A stretch of 64,000 nucleotides of DNA from Alcanivorax sp. 1008 (GCF_020667895.1 NZ_JAFMPS010000001.1:62001-126000); one strand, 5' to 3'; numbered from the stretch's first letter, positions 45,769 through 54,487 are shown. Notes: a model not told the origin generated them from the sequence alone. A program made the numbers and translations.

Positions 45769-46325
45769 CTCGTTTTATCGTATCGGACACTCCCATAGCT
45801 GGAGTTAAAGTGGTTGAGCGTACCCTGATCAGTGATCACCGGGGTGGATTAAGCCGGCTATTTTGTGCCGAGGAACTGGCAGCGGCTGGCTGGGACAAGC
45901 CGGTGATGCAGATAAACCATGCCCATACCAAAAGCTCGGGTGCCATACGGGGGATGCATTTTCAGCATGCTCCCCATGCGGAAATGAAGCTGGTAAGTTG
46001 CGTGCGCGGAAGGATCTGGGATGTTGCGGTGGACCTGCGTGCTGGTTCCGCCACCTTTATGCAATGGTTTGCTCAGGAGCTATCAGCCAGCAATCGACTG
46101 GCCATGTTGATTCCGCAAGGAGTGGCCCATGGTTTTCAGGCGCTTGAAGGCGACTGCGAGATTCTCTATCTCCACTCCTCCTGCTATCAGCCTGACGCCG
46201 AAGATGGCATTAACCCCTTTGATCCTGCTCTGGCTATTAACTGGCCTGTTGAGATGACTGATATTTCTGAGAAGGACCATAGCAGGGCCTTTGTAGATCA
46301 ATCTTTTACGGGAATTACGCCATGA
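45765..46325 (+). CDS. RmlC-like NDP-4-keto-6-deoxysugar epimerase (GTG start)
   Basis: The 186-residue cupin resembles dTDP-4-dehydrorhamnose 3,5-epimerase. It keeps the key motifs GAIRGMHFQHAPHAEMKLV with the catalytic His, GRIWDVAVDLR, IPQGVAHGFQAL and YQPDAEDGINPFDPALAI. Given rfbF-rfbG upstream, its substrate is probably CDP-4-dehydro-6-deoxyglucose rather than the dTDP sugar. Whether it acts on C3, C5 or both cannot be read. GTG 45765 overlaps the rfbG stop (GTGA); upstream in-frame codons lie inside rfbG. It ends overlapping the next gene by four bases. Confidence 0.85.
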   Translation: MTRFIVSDTPIAGVKVVERTLISDHRGGLSRLFCAEELAAAGWDKPVMQINHAHTKSSGAIRGMHFQHAPHAEMKLVSCVRGRIWDVAVDLRAGSATFMQWFAQELSASNRLAMLIPQGVAHGFQALEGDCEILYLHSSCYQPDAEDGINPFDPALAINWPVEMTDISEKDHSRAFVDQSFTGITP

Positions 46326-47545
46326 AGTGCCGGCACTGTGGCGCTGTTTTGCAGCATGTATTTCTGGATCTTGGCTTTGCGCCGCCATCCAATGCTTATC
46401 GGTTGGTCGCTGATCTGTCGAGGCCCGAGCTTTATTACCCCCTAAGGCTGAAGGTATGTGAGCAGTGCTGGCTAGTGCAGACGGATGACTTTGCCTCAGC
46501 GGATCAGCTATTCGACTCTGACTATGCGTACTTCTCCAGTACCTCAACAAGCTGGCTGGATCATGCGCGGAATTATGTTGAAGAAATCATTCCAGCTCTT
46601 TGTCTGGATCAGGATAGTTTTGTTGTGGAAGTTGCATCCAACGACGGCTATCTGCTGAAGAACTTTGTTGGCCATGGCATTCCCTGTCTTGGTGTGGAGC
46701 CAACGGCCAGTACGGCGGATTATGCTGAGAGTATTGGAGTGCCGGTTGCGCGTGAGTTTTTTGGAGAGAAATTCGCTGTAGAAATGGTTGAGAAAAATGG
46801 TAAAGCGGATTTGATTATTGGCAATAATGTGTATGCCCATGTTCCTGATATCAATGATTTTACCCGTGGCCTGTCGGTTGCACTGAAATCAACAGGCACC
46901 ATTACTCTGGAATTTCCTCATTTGCAGAACCTTATTGAAAAAGTCCAGTTCGATACGGTTTATCACGAGCATTTCTCCTACCTTTCGCTGCATTCTGTTA
47001 GTGCCATATTCGAAGCGGCGGGCTTGCGTATATGGAACGTTGAGCGGATGCCTACCCATGGAGGTAGTCTGCGAGTCTATGGCTGCCATAAGGATGATCC
47101 CCGTCAAAACAGGGACTCAGTCCATGCCGTTTTGCAGGCAGAGAAAGAGTTTGGTTTGTTGGACATTGCTGTCTATCAAGGTTTTCAGCAGCGGGTGGAG
47201 ACAGTCAAGGACCGCTTCGTGGCGTTTCTTATAGATGCGAAGCAACAGGGTAAGTCGGTGCTGGCTTATGGTGCAGCGGCCAAAGGCTGTACGTTGCTTA
47301 ACTTTTCTGGAGTAAAGAAAGATCTTTTGCCGATGGTGGCTGATGCCGCGCCGTCGAAGCAGGGCAAGTTTATTCCAGGATGTCATATTCCAATCGTTTC
47401 GCCGCAGGCTTTGGTCGATTTGGCGCCGGATTATCTGATCATATTCCCATGGAATATTGCTGCGGAGATTATCGCTCAGAATCAGTTTCTGGCTGAGCGC
47501 GGCACTCGTTTTGTCACCTTTATTCCAGAGATGGATATTCGATGA
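46322..47545 (+). CDS. Sugar C-methyltransferase (TylC3/NovU-type, zinc-binding)
   Basis: The 407-residue protein has the three-part build of NDP-4-ketohexose C-methyltransferases: an N-terminal zinc domain with CRHC and CEQC cysteine pairs, a SAM domain with VVEVASNDGYLLKNF, YHEHFSYLS (His/Glu active-site region), and a C-terminal domain with YGAAAKGCTLLNF and PSKQGKFIPGCHIPI. Family members methylate C3 (or C5) of a 4-keto sugar, so a branched-chain deoxyhexose is expected. Overlaps of four bases tie it to both neighbours. The sequence is strikingly AT-rich (20 of 60 GC at 46801-46860). Confidence 0.88.
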   Translation: MKCRHCGAVLQHVFLDLGFAPPSNAYRLVADLSRPELYYPLRLKVCEQCWLVQTDDFASADQLFDSDYAYFSSTSTSWLDHARNYVEEIIPALCLDQDSFVVEVASNDGYLLKNFVGHGIPCLGVEPTASTADYAESIGVPVAREFFGEKFAVEMVEKNGKADLIIGNNVYAHVPDINDFTRGLSVALKSTGTITLEFPHLQNLIEKVQFDTVYHEHFSYLSLHSVSAIFEAAGLRIWNVERMPTHGGSLRVYGCHKDDPRQNRDSVHAVLQAEKEFGLLDIAVYQGFQQRVETVKDRFVAFLIDAKQQGKSVLAYGAAAKGCTLLNFSGVKKDLLPMVADAAPSKQGKFIPGCHIPIVSPQALVDLAPDYLIIFPWNIAAEIIAQNQFLAERGTRFVTFIPEMDIR

Positions 47546-48369
47546 CGGGATTAGTGCTGGTCACCGGCGGAACAGGCTTTGTGGGCTCGCAGGTAGTCCG
47601 TTCGCTGTTGGATTCCGGAGCACAGGTGAGGATGCTGGTCAGGCCGAATGGTTCTGATGGGCTTGGCGCTGGCTGCGGGATCGAGTCAGTCCGGTTTTCA
47701 GATGACTTATTTGCCGAGTCAGAGGATTGGTGGGCGGAGGTTTTTCGTGATATCGATACGGTTGTTCATCTGGCATGGTATGCGGAGCCAGGTAAGTACC
47801 TGTCATCCGAGCTGAATTTCCATTGCTTGAGTGGAACATTGCGCATGGCTAAAGGTGCTATTCGCGCTGGCGTCAGGCGGTTTGTCGGGGTCGGCACTTG
47901 TTTCGAGTACGATACCGCTCCCGGTTACCTGTCCGTGGACACCCCTCTTCTGCCGCGTACGCCCTATGCCTCCTGTAAGGCGGCGAGTTATCTGTCGCTA
48001 TCCAGCTGGTTTGCCCTGATGGGGGTAGAGTTTCTCTGGTGCAGATTGTTTTATCTGTATGGTGAGGGCGAGGATTCCCGTCGTTTTGTTCCTTATCTGC
48101 GGGGCAGGCTGGAGTCCGGGCAACCGGCGGATTTGACCTCGGGTAACCAGATCAGGGATTACCTTGATGTTGTGGTGGCCGGGCAAATGATTGCAGAGCA
48201 GGTTCTTGCTGGTCAGCAAGGCGCAGTGAATATCTGCTCCGGTGTGCCTGTCACGATCAGGCAGCTTGCCCTGCAGATAGGGGAGGAATATGGTCGTGTC
48301 GATCTGCTTCGTTTTGGCGCCAGACCGGACAATGAATACGATCCGCCGTGCATTGTCGGTGTGAAATAA
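47542..48369 (+). CDS. NAD(P)-dependent sugar epimerase/4-ketoreductase (extended SDR)
   Basis: The 275-residue SDR has the nucleotide loop VTGGTGFVGS, VVHLAWYAEPGKYL, GTCFEYDT (catalytic Thr/Ser region), and YASCK (catalytic Tyr and Lys), then RLFYLYGEGEDSRRFVPYL. In the operon it follows the C-methyltransferase, so reduction of the C4 ketone is the most likely step. It lacks the C-terminal extension found in some dehydratases and is short but intact. It ends 24 bases before the next start. Confidence 0.83.
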   Translation: MTGLVLVTGGTGFVGSQVVRSLLDSGAQVRMLVRPNGSDGLGAGCGIESVRFSDDLFAESEDWWAEVFRDIDTVVHLAWYAEPGKYLSSELNFHCLSGTLRMAKGAIRAGVRRFVGVGTCFEYDTAPGYLSVDTPLLPRTPYASCKAASYLSLSSWFALMGVEFLWCRLFYLYGEGEDSRRFVPYLRGRLESGQPADLTSGNQIRDYLDVVVAGQMIAEQVLAGQQGAVNICSGVPVTIRQLALQIGEEYGRVDLLRFGARPDNEYDPPCIVGVK

Positions 48370-48393
48370 AATAATTCGAATAGGGGAATAGGT

Positions 48394-49164
48394 ATGACCG
48401 ATTTTAGTCAGGAAGCGATTGACCGCGTTGCCACATATCCACAGGAAAAGGCATTGGTTGATTCAGCGGCTCAGTTTCTTCGTGATTCAGTTGGCCCCAA
48501 GTACTCCTACAACTTTTTCTGGCAGGGGCGGCCAATCATCCAGTATCCGCAGGATATCGTGGCTATGCAGGAGTTGATATGGTCTGTTCGGCCAGATCTG
48601 ATTATCGAAACAGGTATTGCGCATGGTGGCTCACTTATTTTCAGTGCCTCCATGCTGGCTCTGCTGGACATGTATGACGCTATAGAGTCCGGGCAAGTGC
48701 TGGATCCATCCAAGTCGTCCAGAAAAGTGATTGGCGTGGACATTGATATTCGCGCGCATAACCGGGTCGCCGTGGAGCAGCACCCCATGGCGTCAAGAAT
48801 CACCATGATTCAGGGGTCCAGCGTGGCCACAGATGTGGTGGAACAGGTTAAAGCACTGGCAGCAGGCTACTCCCGCGTTCTTGTTTGCCTGGACAGCAAC
48901 CACACCCATGAGCATGTTCTCGCCGAGCTGGAGGCCTATGCTCCACTGGTGACCAAGGGAAGTTACTGTGTAGTGTTTGATACCCTTATCGAAGATATGC
49001 CTGAGGACGCCTACCCGGACCGCCCCTGGGGGCCGGGCAACAATCCGAAGACGGCAGTCTGGGAGTATTTGAAAGGGCATCCGGAGTATGAAATTGACGC
49101 CCATATACATCAGAAGCTGATGGTGACGGTTGCTCCGGATGGATTCCTCAAGAAGATTGGTTGA
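48394..49164 (+). CDS. CmcI-family (cephalosporin hydroxylase-like) methyltransferase
   Basis: The 256-residue protein belongs to the CmcI/rhamnosyl O-methyltransferase family, often named cephalosporin hydroxylase but mostly SAM-dependent O-methyltransferases. It shows YNFFWQGRPIIQYPQD, the SAM motif IETGIAHGGSLIFSASML, VIGVDIDIRAHNR, and LDSNHTHEHVLAELEAY with the metal-site residues. In this operon it would O-methylate the finished deoxysugar. AT the 3' end it overlaps the convergent nadC by 17 bases, leaving no terminator between them. Confidence 0.85.
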   Translation: MTDFSQEAIDRVATYPQEKALVDSAAQFLRDSVGPKYSYNFFWQGRPIIQYPQDIVAMQELIWSVRPDLIIETGIAHGGSLIFSASMLALLDMYDAIESGQVLDPSKSSRKVIGVDIDIRAHNRVAVEQHPMASRITMIQGSSVATDVVEQVKALAAGYSRVLVCLDSNHTHEHVLAELEAYAPLVTKGSYCVVFDTLIEDMPEDAYPDRPWGPGNNPKTAVWEYLKGHPEYEIDAHIHQKLMVTVAPDGFLKKIG

Positions 49165-50011
49165 TCAGCCGTAACGACAAATCCACCGCCCTGACATGCT
49201 TGGTAATCGCTCCCGATGATACGCAGATCGGGAATTCCAGCGACGGCATGTGCTCCAGGGTGGAGGGCGTTACTGATCCGGAAATTTCTACGGTAATGCC
49301 TGCTTCGTAAGCGGCCAATGCTTTGTGGCGGTCGTTGATGTCGAACTCATCAAGCATGATTTGATCGGGTCGAGCAGCGATCGCTTCTTCAAGTTCGGCC
49401 ACGGTTTCTACTTCGACAATGACTTTTTTGTCTGGCGCCAAAGCGCGAGCCCGTTGAATGGCGGCCGTGATTGAGCCGCATGCAGCAATGTGGTTTTCCT
49501 TAATCAGAAAAGCATCATAGAGACCCATACGGTGGTTCTGGCAGCCGCCGCAGAGCACGGCGTATTTTTGTGCGGTACGCAGGCCTGGCAGAGTCTTGCG
49601 GGTGTCCAGAATGGTGATCGGCCGACTGGAAACGGCGCTGGCATAGTGTCGTGCGCTGGTGGCGGTGCCCGACAGGGTCTGGAGAAAGTTAAGAGCAGGA
49701 CGTTCGCCACTGAGGATCTGCCGGCTGTTGCCACTCAGAGTGCAGAGAATGTCGTTAGCTTTGACCTGGTCGCCATCGGCAAAGTGCCAATTCAAGGTAA
49801 CGTCATTGCCCACCTGTCGAAATACTTCATCCACCCAGGCGCGGCCACAGAGCACTGCGTCTTCGCGGCTGATAATGGTGGCGCTGGCACGGTCATCCGC
49901 CGGAATAAGTTGGGCAGTGATATCACCGCTACCAATATCTTCCAGCAGCGCGGCGCGAACCTGTGGCGGAATATCGTTAACAACGTAATCAGGCAGTTCA
50001 GGCTTTTTCAC
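49148..50011 (-). CDS. nadC: Nicotinate-nucleotide pyrophosphorylase (carboxylating) NadC
   Basis: NadC (quinolinate phosphoribosyltransferase) converts quinolinate to nicotinate mononucleotide in NAD synthesis. The 287-residue protein shows LLEDIGSGDITAQLIP, ERPALNFLQTLSGTAT, ILDTRKTLPGLRTAQKYAV and CGGCQNHRMGLYDAFLIKENH split over two motifs, VEVETVAELEEA, and LDEFD. All active-site arginines and lysines appear present. It overlaps the end of the upstream symporter gene by 14 bases. Its 3' end marks the right border of the accessory region. Confidence 0.96.
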   Translation of the reverse strand: MKKPELPDYVVNDIPPQVRAALLEDIGSGDITAQLIPADDRASATIISREDAVLCGRAWVDEVFRQVGNDVTLNWHFADGDQVKANDILCTLSGNSRQILSGERPALNFLQTLSGTATSARHYASAVSSRPITILDTRKTLPGLRTAQKYAVLCGGCQNHRMGLYDAFLIKENHIAACGSITAAIQRARALAPDKKVIVEVETVAELEEAIAARPDQIMLDEFDINDRHKALAAYEAGITVEISGSVTPSTLEHMPSLEFPICVSSGAITKHVRAVDLSLRLINQSS

Positions 50012-51347
50012 GATTAAAAAACTCTTTGGTTAATTTCACTACAAGTGGACTGAGCAGTAACAGAGCAATCAGGTTGGGCAGTGCCATTAGTGCGTTGAGA
50101 ACATCGGCCACATCCCAGATCAGCGTCAGACTGCTGGCTGCACCCACCGGCACCATGGCAATCCAGAACAGGCGGAAGGGAAGTACGGCGCGCTCGCCAA
50201 ACAGGTATTGGGCGCAGCGTTCACCATAAAGACTCCAGCCGAGCAGGGTGGTAAAGGCAAATACTGCCAGCCCTATTACAACAATGGTTTCCCCCATTGG
50301 GCCGAAGGTGGCACTGAACGCCAGCGCTGACAGTGGTGCGCCGCTCTGGCCGGATTCGAAGGCGCCGGTGACGACGATGGCCAGGCCCGTGATGGAGCAG
50401 ATAATGATGGTGTCGATAAAGCTACCCAGCATGGCAATGGAGCCCTGCCGGGCCGGGTGATCGGTGGTGGCCGAGGCATGGGCAATAGGTGTACTGCCGA
50501 GGCCGGCTTCATTGGAGAAAATACCCCGGGCGATGCCAAAACGAATGGCAGCCCAAACGGTGGCGCCGGCAAAGCCACCACCGGCGGCGCTGCCGGTAAA
50601 GGCATCGGAAAGGCAGCGGGCCAGTGCGGCTGGCAGTTGTTCGGCGTGATCAATTAATACCGCCATGCCACACAGTAGGTAGGCCAATGCCATCAGCGGG
50701 ACCAGCGCGGTGGCGACATGGGCGATACGCTTGATGCCACCCAGAATCACCATGGCCACCAGCACCGCCATCACCAGACCGGTATAGGTGGTATCAAAGC
50801 CAAAGGTGCTATGCAGGCCGTCAGCTACTGAATGCGCTTGAACCCCGTTGCCGATACCGAACCCTGCAAACATGCCGAACAGGGCGAACAGGAAGGCCAG
50901 CCAGCCGAATTTGGGGCCCAGGCCGTTGCGAATGTAGTACATCGGCCCGCCTATATACTGGCCATGGCTGTCCTGCTGGCGAAAGTGCACCGCCAGTACC
51001 GCTTCACTGTATTTGGTGGCGATGCCGACCAGTGCAATCAGCCACATCCACACCAGAGCCCCCGGTCCGCCCAGAGCGATAGCAGTTGCTACACCGGCAA
51101 TGTTGCCGGTGCCCACGGTGGCAGCCATGGCGGTGGCCAGCGCGGCATAGCCGGCAATGGTGCCATCCCCCTGGGAGCGGCCAAATAGCTGGCGGAAGCC
51201 AAACCCGAGCCGGCGAATAGGTAGAAAGCCCAGTCGCAGGGTTAGCCAGAGCCCGGTGCCACCGATAAGCAGCAGCATTGCGGGGCCCCAAACTAATGAT
51301 GATATCTGGGATACAAGGTTTGCGAGTGCTTGCTGATCAAAGCTCAT
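49998..51347 (-). CDS. AgcS-family sodium:alanine/glycine symporter
   Basis: The 449-residue protein is a member of the AGCS family, which imports alanine or glycine with sodium. It has about eleven helices and family blocks GTIAGYAALATAMAATVGTGNIAGVATAI (split at the GNIAGV signature), GGPMYYIRNGLG, RFGIARGIFSNEAGLGS and FGERCAQYLFG. It is transcribed with nadC, with overlapping ends. The 209-base gap to the divergent DUF1631 gene should hold both promoters; the stretch AAATAGTAAGAATAAATAATTA (51460-51481) is AT-rich, but I cannot assign sites. Confidence 0.93.
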   Translation of the reverse strand: MSFDQQALANLVSQISSLVWGPAMLLLIGGTGLWLTLRLGFLPIRRLGFGFRQLFGRSQGDGTIAGYAALATAMAATVGTGNIAGVATAIALGGPGALVWMWLIALVGIATKYSEAVLAVHFRQQDSHGQYIGGPMYYIRNGLGPKFGWLAFLFALFGMFAGFGIGNGVQAHSVADGLHSTFGFDTTYTGLVMAVLVAMVILGGIKRIAHVATALVPLMALAYLLCGMAVLIDHAEQLPAALARCLSDAFTGSAAGGGFAGATVWAAIRFGIARGIFSNEAGLGSTPIAHASATTDHPARQGSIAMLGSFIDTIIICSITGLAIVVTGAFESGQSGAPLSALAFSATFGPMGETIVVIGLAVFAFTTLLGWSLYGERCAQYLFGERAVLPFRLFWIAMVPVGAASSLTLIWDVADVLNALMALPNLIALLLLSPLVVKLTKEFFNREKA

Positions 51348-51556
51348 TGGCGTTCCGTGTCGGCGGCAGTGAAGCGGATTAGCTTAGAGCATGGGGGCTG
51401 GCCGGCAAAGGGCTTAGGCGCTGTGGCCCGCTTGTTAGCGCAGGAATGAGGGAGTTCGAGAAATAGTAAGAATAAATAATTATTTGAGAACTACCTCATA
51501 ATGCTTACTTCTGGCCGGTGATAGTGTGATCACAATATAACCGCCCAGGTGCCCTC

Positions 51557-53842
51557 GTGGACAAAGTGACGCCGCTGAAAACTGTGAGCCCGGGCCGCCC
51601 GCCCAAGCCTCTGCCGCGGCCTGTAGAAAAGGCCAGCGTGCGCGCCTGTGAGCTTCTGGTGGGCTACCTGTGCGATATGCTCGATAGCGCCGATGACAAG
51701 CTGTTCGATCTGTCTGAGGGTCAGCAAAGTGGCGCTCTGGATGCCATGCGTGAGCTGCGCCTGAAGCGTGCCGGAGTTGAGTCCGGTTTCCGTCAGGCGC
51801 TGGAAAATCAGTTTCGCAGCGCTTACCTCGGTGAAGATGGCTCCTCGGTGCTGGGCAAACTCGATCTGGACAGTCTGTCCCTGGTGCAGGAAGACCAGAT
51901 GGAAGTGGATCTGGCCATTAATACCATGTCGCGCCGGGTGCGCATGGTCAGCGAAACCCAGTTGCGGGCCTTTAATCACCGGCTTGAATATCTTAGTGAG
52001 GGCAAGAGGGAGTTCAGTGAGCGTAATAGCCCGCTGGACCCGGCACAGATTGTTGCCGCTTTCCGCGTCGAGACGGAAAAGCTGGATGTGGATATCAAGA
52101 CCCGGCTGATCATGTACAAGCTATTTGAGCGGCTGGTGCTTAGTGAGCTGGGCTTCGTTATTACCGAAGCCAACCAGACGCTGATCGACAGCGGTGTGCT
52201 GCCAGACATGACGGCGCCACCGATTCGCGCCAGCCGCCAGCCTGGTCAGAGCGTACCTAAAGCTAAAGATAGTGCATCGCAGGTTAATCCGATTGAGTCA
52301 TTGCTGGGATCGGCAGGTGGCGCTGGGGCGGCGGCAGACCCGGCCGCCCTTTACGCCATGTTTGGCGAATTGCTGGATGCGGTGCGGCTGATCTCGGCGC
52401 GTCCGGGGGGCGGGCCGGCGCCTTCCAATATGGCAGTCATGCAAGGCGGCGTGGCCTATGTGAATGGCGCGCCAGTTACCGACCCGGGCCATGTTCGTCA
52501 GGTTTCCTCGAATGATCTGGTAGGCATGCTTAATCGTCTGCAGAGAGTGGAAACTTCACTGGAGGAACTTGGTCAGGATGGCCATGATCCGTTGCGCGCT
52601 GAAGATATGGATGTCCGGGTTGAGCTATCCAGTCTGCTCGGTGCGGAAGGTGGTGAGGAAGCTGTGCATGCCCTTGATCAGGCAGACGACGCGGTGATTA
52701 ATCTGGTGTCGATGCTGTTTGATTTTATTTTCGACGATCAGGCGCTGGCCACTGAAATCAAGGCGCTGATCGGCCGTTTGCAGATTCCGTTCCTGAAGAC
52801 GGCCATCGCTGATAAAAGCTTCTTTAGCAATGAACAACATGCTGCTCGGCAATTTCTTAATACGCTGGCCAAGGCGGGCAGCCAGTGGTCGTCTTCTCAA
52901 GGAGTGTCTGATCCGCTTTATCGGTTGATTCGCGAAAGCGTGTTCAAGGTGCTGAATGATTTTGATTTGGATGCGCGCCTGTTCGAGCGCCTGCGTGCGG
53001 ATATCGAAGATGTGGTAGATCGACAGGAAAGCCAGCGCCAGCGTATCGAAGAGCGCCTGCAGGAAGTGGAGCAAGGTAAGGTGCTGGCCGAGCAGACCCG
53101 GCGTATTGTCACCGTGGCCGTGCAGGAACGCATTGGCCAGCGAGCCTTGCCCGCCGTAGCGGCCAGCCTGATTCGAGACGCCTGGCAGCAGGTGCTGTAT
53201 CTGACCTGTTTGCGTGAGGGCAGTGGCAGCGAGCCGTGGAATCGCTATCTGAAAGTGCTTGAGGTACTGATCTGGAGCGTGCTGCCGAAGAAAGATGATG
53301 CAGCGCGGGCCAAGCTGGCTGATTTGGCGCCTAAGTTGATAGTCAGCCTGCGCAAGGGACTTGAAGCTATTGGCTATGACGCTCGCGAGCAGCGCCGGAT
53401 GCTGGATGAGCTGGTGGTGCTGCATGGCCAGCTGCTGCAGCCCGTCACGGATGTTGAACCGGCCCGCGAAGTAGTAGTGCTGGAGCCGGAGCCGCAAGTG
53501 GAGCCCGAGCAGCAAGCTGAACAAGAGGAGGCGGAAGAACTGCCGATTGATCATCCGACTTTGAAAATGGCCTGTACCATGAAGTCCGGAACCTGGATTG
53601 ATATTGGTGGCGGCGAAGGCAGTAAGCGCCTGCGGTTGGCGGCCAATGTGCGCCATGGCAGCAAGCTGGTGTTTATCAACGCCCGCGGTATCCGCGAGGC
53701 GGAGTATTCCGGCATGGCGCTGGCGCTGGCAGTAGAGGCCGGTGAAATCCGTGTAGTAGACGGCAGCCCGCTGTTTGACCGGGCGCTGGAATCGGTGATC
53801 GGTGATCTGCGGCGCATGCGGCAACAACCTGTTAGTGCCTGA
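51557..53842 (+). CDS. DUF1631 family protein (GTG start)
   Basis: The 761-residue cytoplasmic protein belongs to DUF1631, widespread in gammaproteobacteria and of unknown function. It is mostly helical and acidic, with a linker rich in Pro, Gln and Glu (about 635-670), then a small C-terminal beta-rich domain (KSGTWIDIGGG..., KRLRLAANVRHGSKLVFINA) reminiscent of PilZ-like barrels. A role in c-di-GMP binding is conceivable, but the RxxxR/DxSxxG signature is not evident. It lies beside ampD, as PA4523 lies beside PA4522 in P. aeruginosa. The start GTG 51557 has only a weak ribosome site. Confidence 0.82.
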   Translation: MDKVTPLKTVSPGRPPKPLPRPVEKASVRACELLVGYLCDMLDSADDKLFDLSEGQQSGALDAMRELRLKRAGVESGFRQALENQFRSAYLGEDGSSVLGKLDLDSLSLVQEDQMEVDLAINTMSRRVRMVSETQLRAFNHRLEYLSEGKREFSERNSPLDPAQIVAAFRVETEKLDVDIKTRLIMYKLFERLVLSELGFVITEANQTLIDSGVLPDMTAPPIRASRQPGQSVPKAKDSASQVNPIESLLGSAGGAGAAADPAALYAMFGELLDAVRLISARPGGGPAPSNMAVMQGGVAYVNGAPVTDPGHVRQVSSNDLVGMLNRLQRVETSLEELGQDGHDPLRAEDMDVRVELSSLLGAEGGEEAVHALDQADDAVINLVSMLFDFIFDDQALATEIKALIGRLQIPFLKTAIADKSFFSNEQHAARQFLNTLAKAGSQWSSSQGVSDPLYRLIRESVFKVLNDFDLDARLFERLRADIEDVVDRQESQRQRIEERLQEVEQGKVLAEQTRRIVTVAVQERIGQRALPAVAASLIRDAWQQVLYLTCLREGSGSEPWNRYLKVLEVLIWSVLPKKDDAARAKLADLAPKLIVSLRKGLEAIGYDAREQRRMLDELVVLHGQLLQPVTDVEPAREVVVLEPEPQVEPEQQAEQEEAEELPIDHPTLKMACTMKSGTWIDIGGGEGSKRLRLAANVRHGSKLVFINARGIREAEYSGMALALAVEAGEIRVVDGSPLFDRALESVIGDLRRMRQQPVSA

Positions 53843-53929
53843 GCTTTTACTCGGCAGTCAAAGTGTCGATACTGTGGCGACGTTATGTAGGCATATGCTC
53901 TGACGTATGCGCCGCTGGAGGACACGCCG

Positions 53930-54487
53930 TTGCTGACCGTGAAGAACCACTGGGTGATTGAGGCCCGTCACTGTCCATCGCCGAATTTCAATGAGCGTCC
54001 GGACACCAACGACATTTCCCTGATTGTGATCCATAACATCAGTTTGCCACCGGCGCAGTTTGGTGGTCCGCATATTGATGAGCTGTTCTGCAATTGTCTT
54101 GATCCGCACGCTCACCCCTATTTTGCCGAAATTGCCGCCATGCAAGTGTCATCACACTTTCTTATCCGCCGTGATGGTGAGCTGGTGCAGTATGTGGCCT
54201 GCCACCAGCGTGCCTGGCATGCAGGCAAGTCGCAGTGGCAGGGACGGGAAAACTGTAACGACTTTTCTATCGGCATTGAGCTTGAAGGCAGTGATCATGA
54301 AGCTTACACAAGCATGCAGTATGCTCGGTTGAACGAGTTGCTCGAAGTGCTGCGGCAACACTACGGGATTCCCCCGCAGGCGCTGGCCGGGCATGATCAG
54401 ATTGCGCCGGGCAGAAAAACTGACCCGGGGCCAGCGTTTGAGTGGGCCAGGGTGGAAGGGACAGGTGATTCCGGCAAGCTGGCCTGA
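53930..54487 (+). CDS. ampD: 1,6-anhydro-N-acetylmuramyl-L-alanine amidase AmpD (TTG start)
   Basis: AmpD is the cytoplasmic zinc amidase that strips peptides from recycled anhydromuropeptides; its loss derepresses AmpC in organisms with AmpR. The 185-residue protein has CPSPNFNERPDTNDISLIVIHNISLPP split around the first zinc His, VSSHFLIRRDGELVQYV, NDFSIGIELEG, and GHDQIAPGRKTDPG with the second His and the catalytic Lys and Asp ligand. GGAGG at 53917-53921 lies eight bases before TTG 53930; GTG 53939 is too far. No ampC or ampR is in the window. Confidence 0.95.
   Translation: MLTVKNHWVIEARHCPSPNFNERPDTNDISLIVIHNISLPPAQFGGPHIDELFCNCLDPHAHPYFAEIAAMQVSSHFLIRRDGELVQYVACHQRAWHAGKSQWQGRENCNDFSIGIELEGSDHEAYTSMQYARLNELLEVLRQHYGIPPQALAGHDQIAPGRKTDPGPAFEWARVEGTGDSGKLA

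Noticed and set aside
36293-49164. Integrase, transposase, tRNA or flanking direct repeats of a mobile island
   Set aside because: I looked at both ends and the interior and saw none. The island is inferred from gene content and composition only.
52625-53827. A 400-codon open frame on the minus strand within the DUF1631 gene
   Set aside because: It mirrors the plus-strand gene, has no similarity to a family and has no upstream promoter or ribosome site.
53838-53862. A bulged stem after the DUF1631 gene as a terminator
   Set aside because: The stem has a bulge, and no T run follows.
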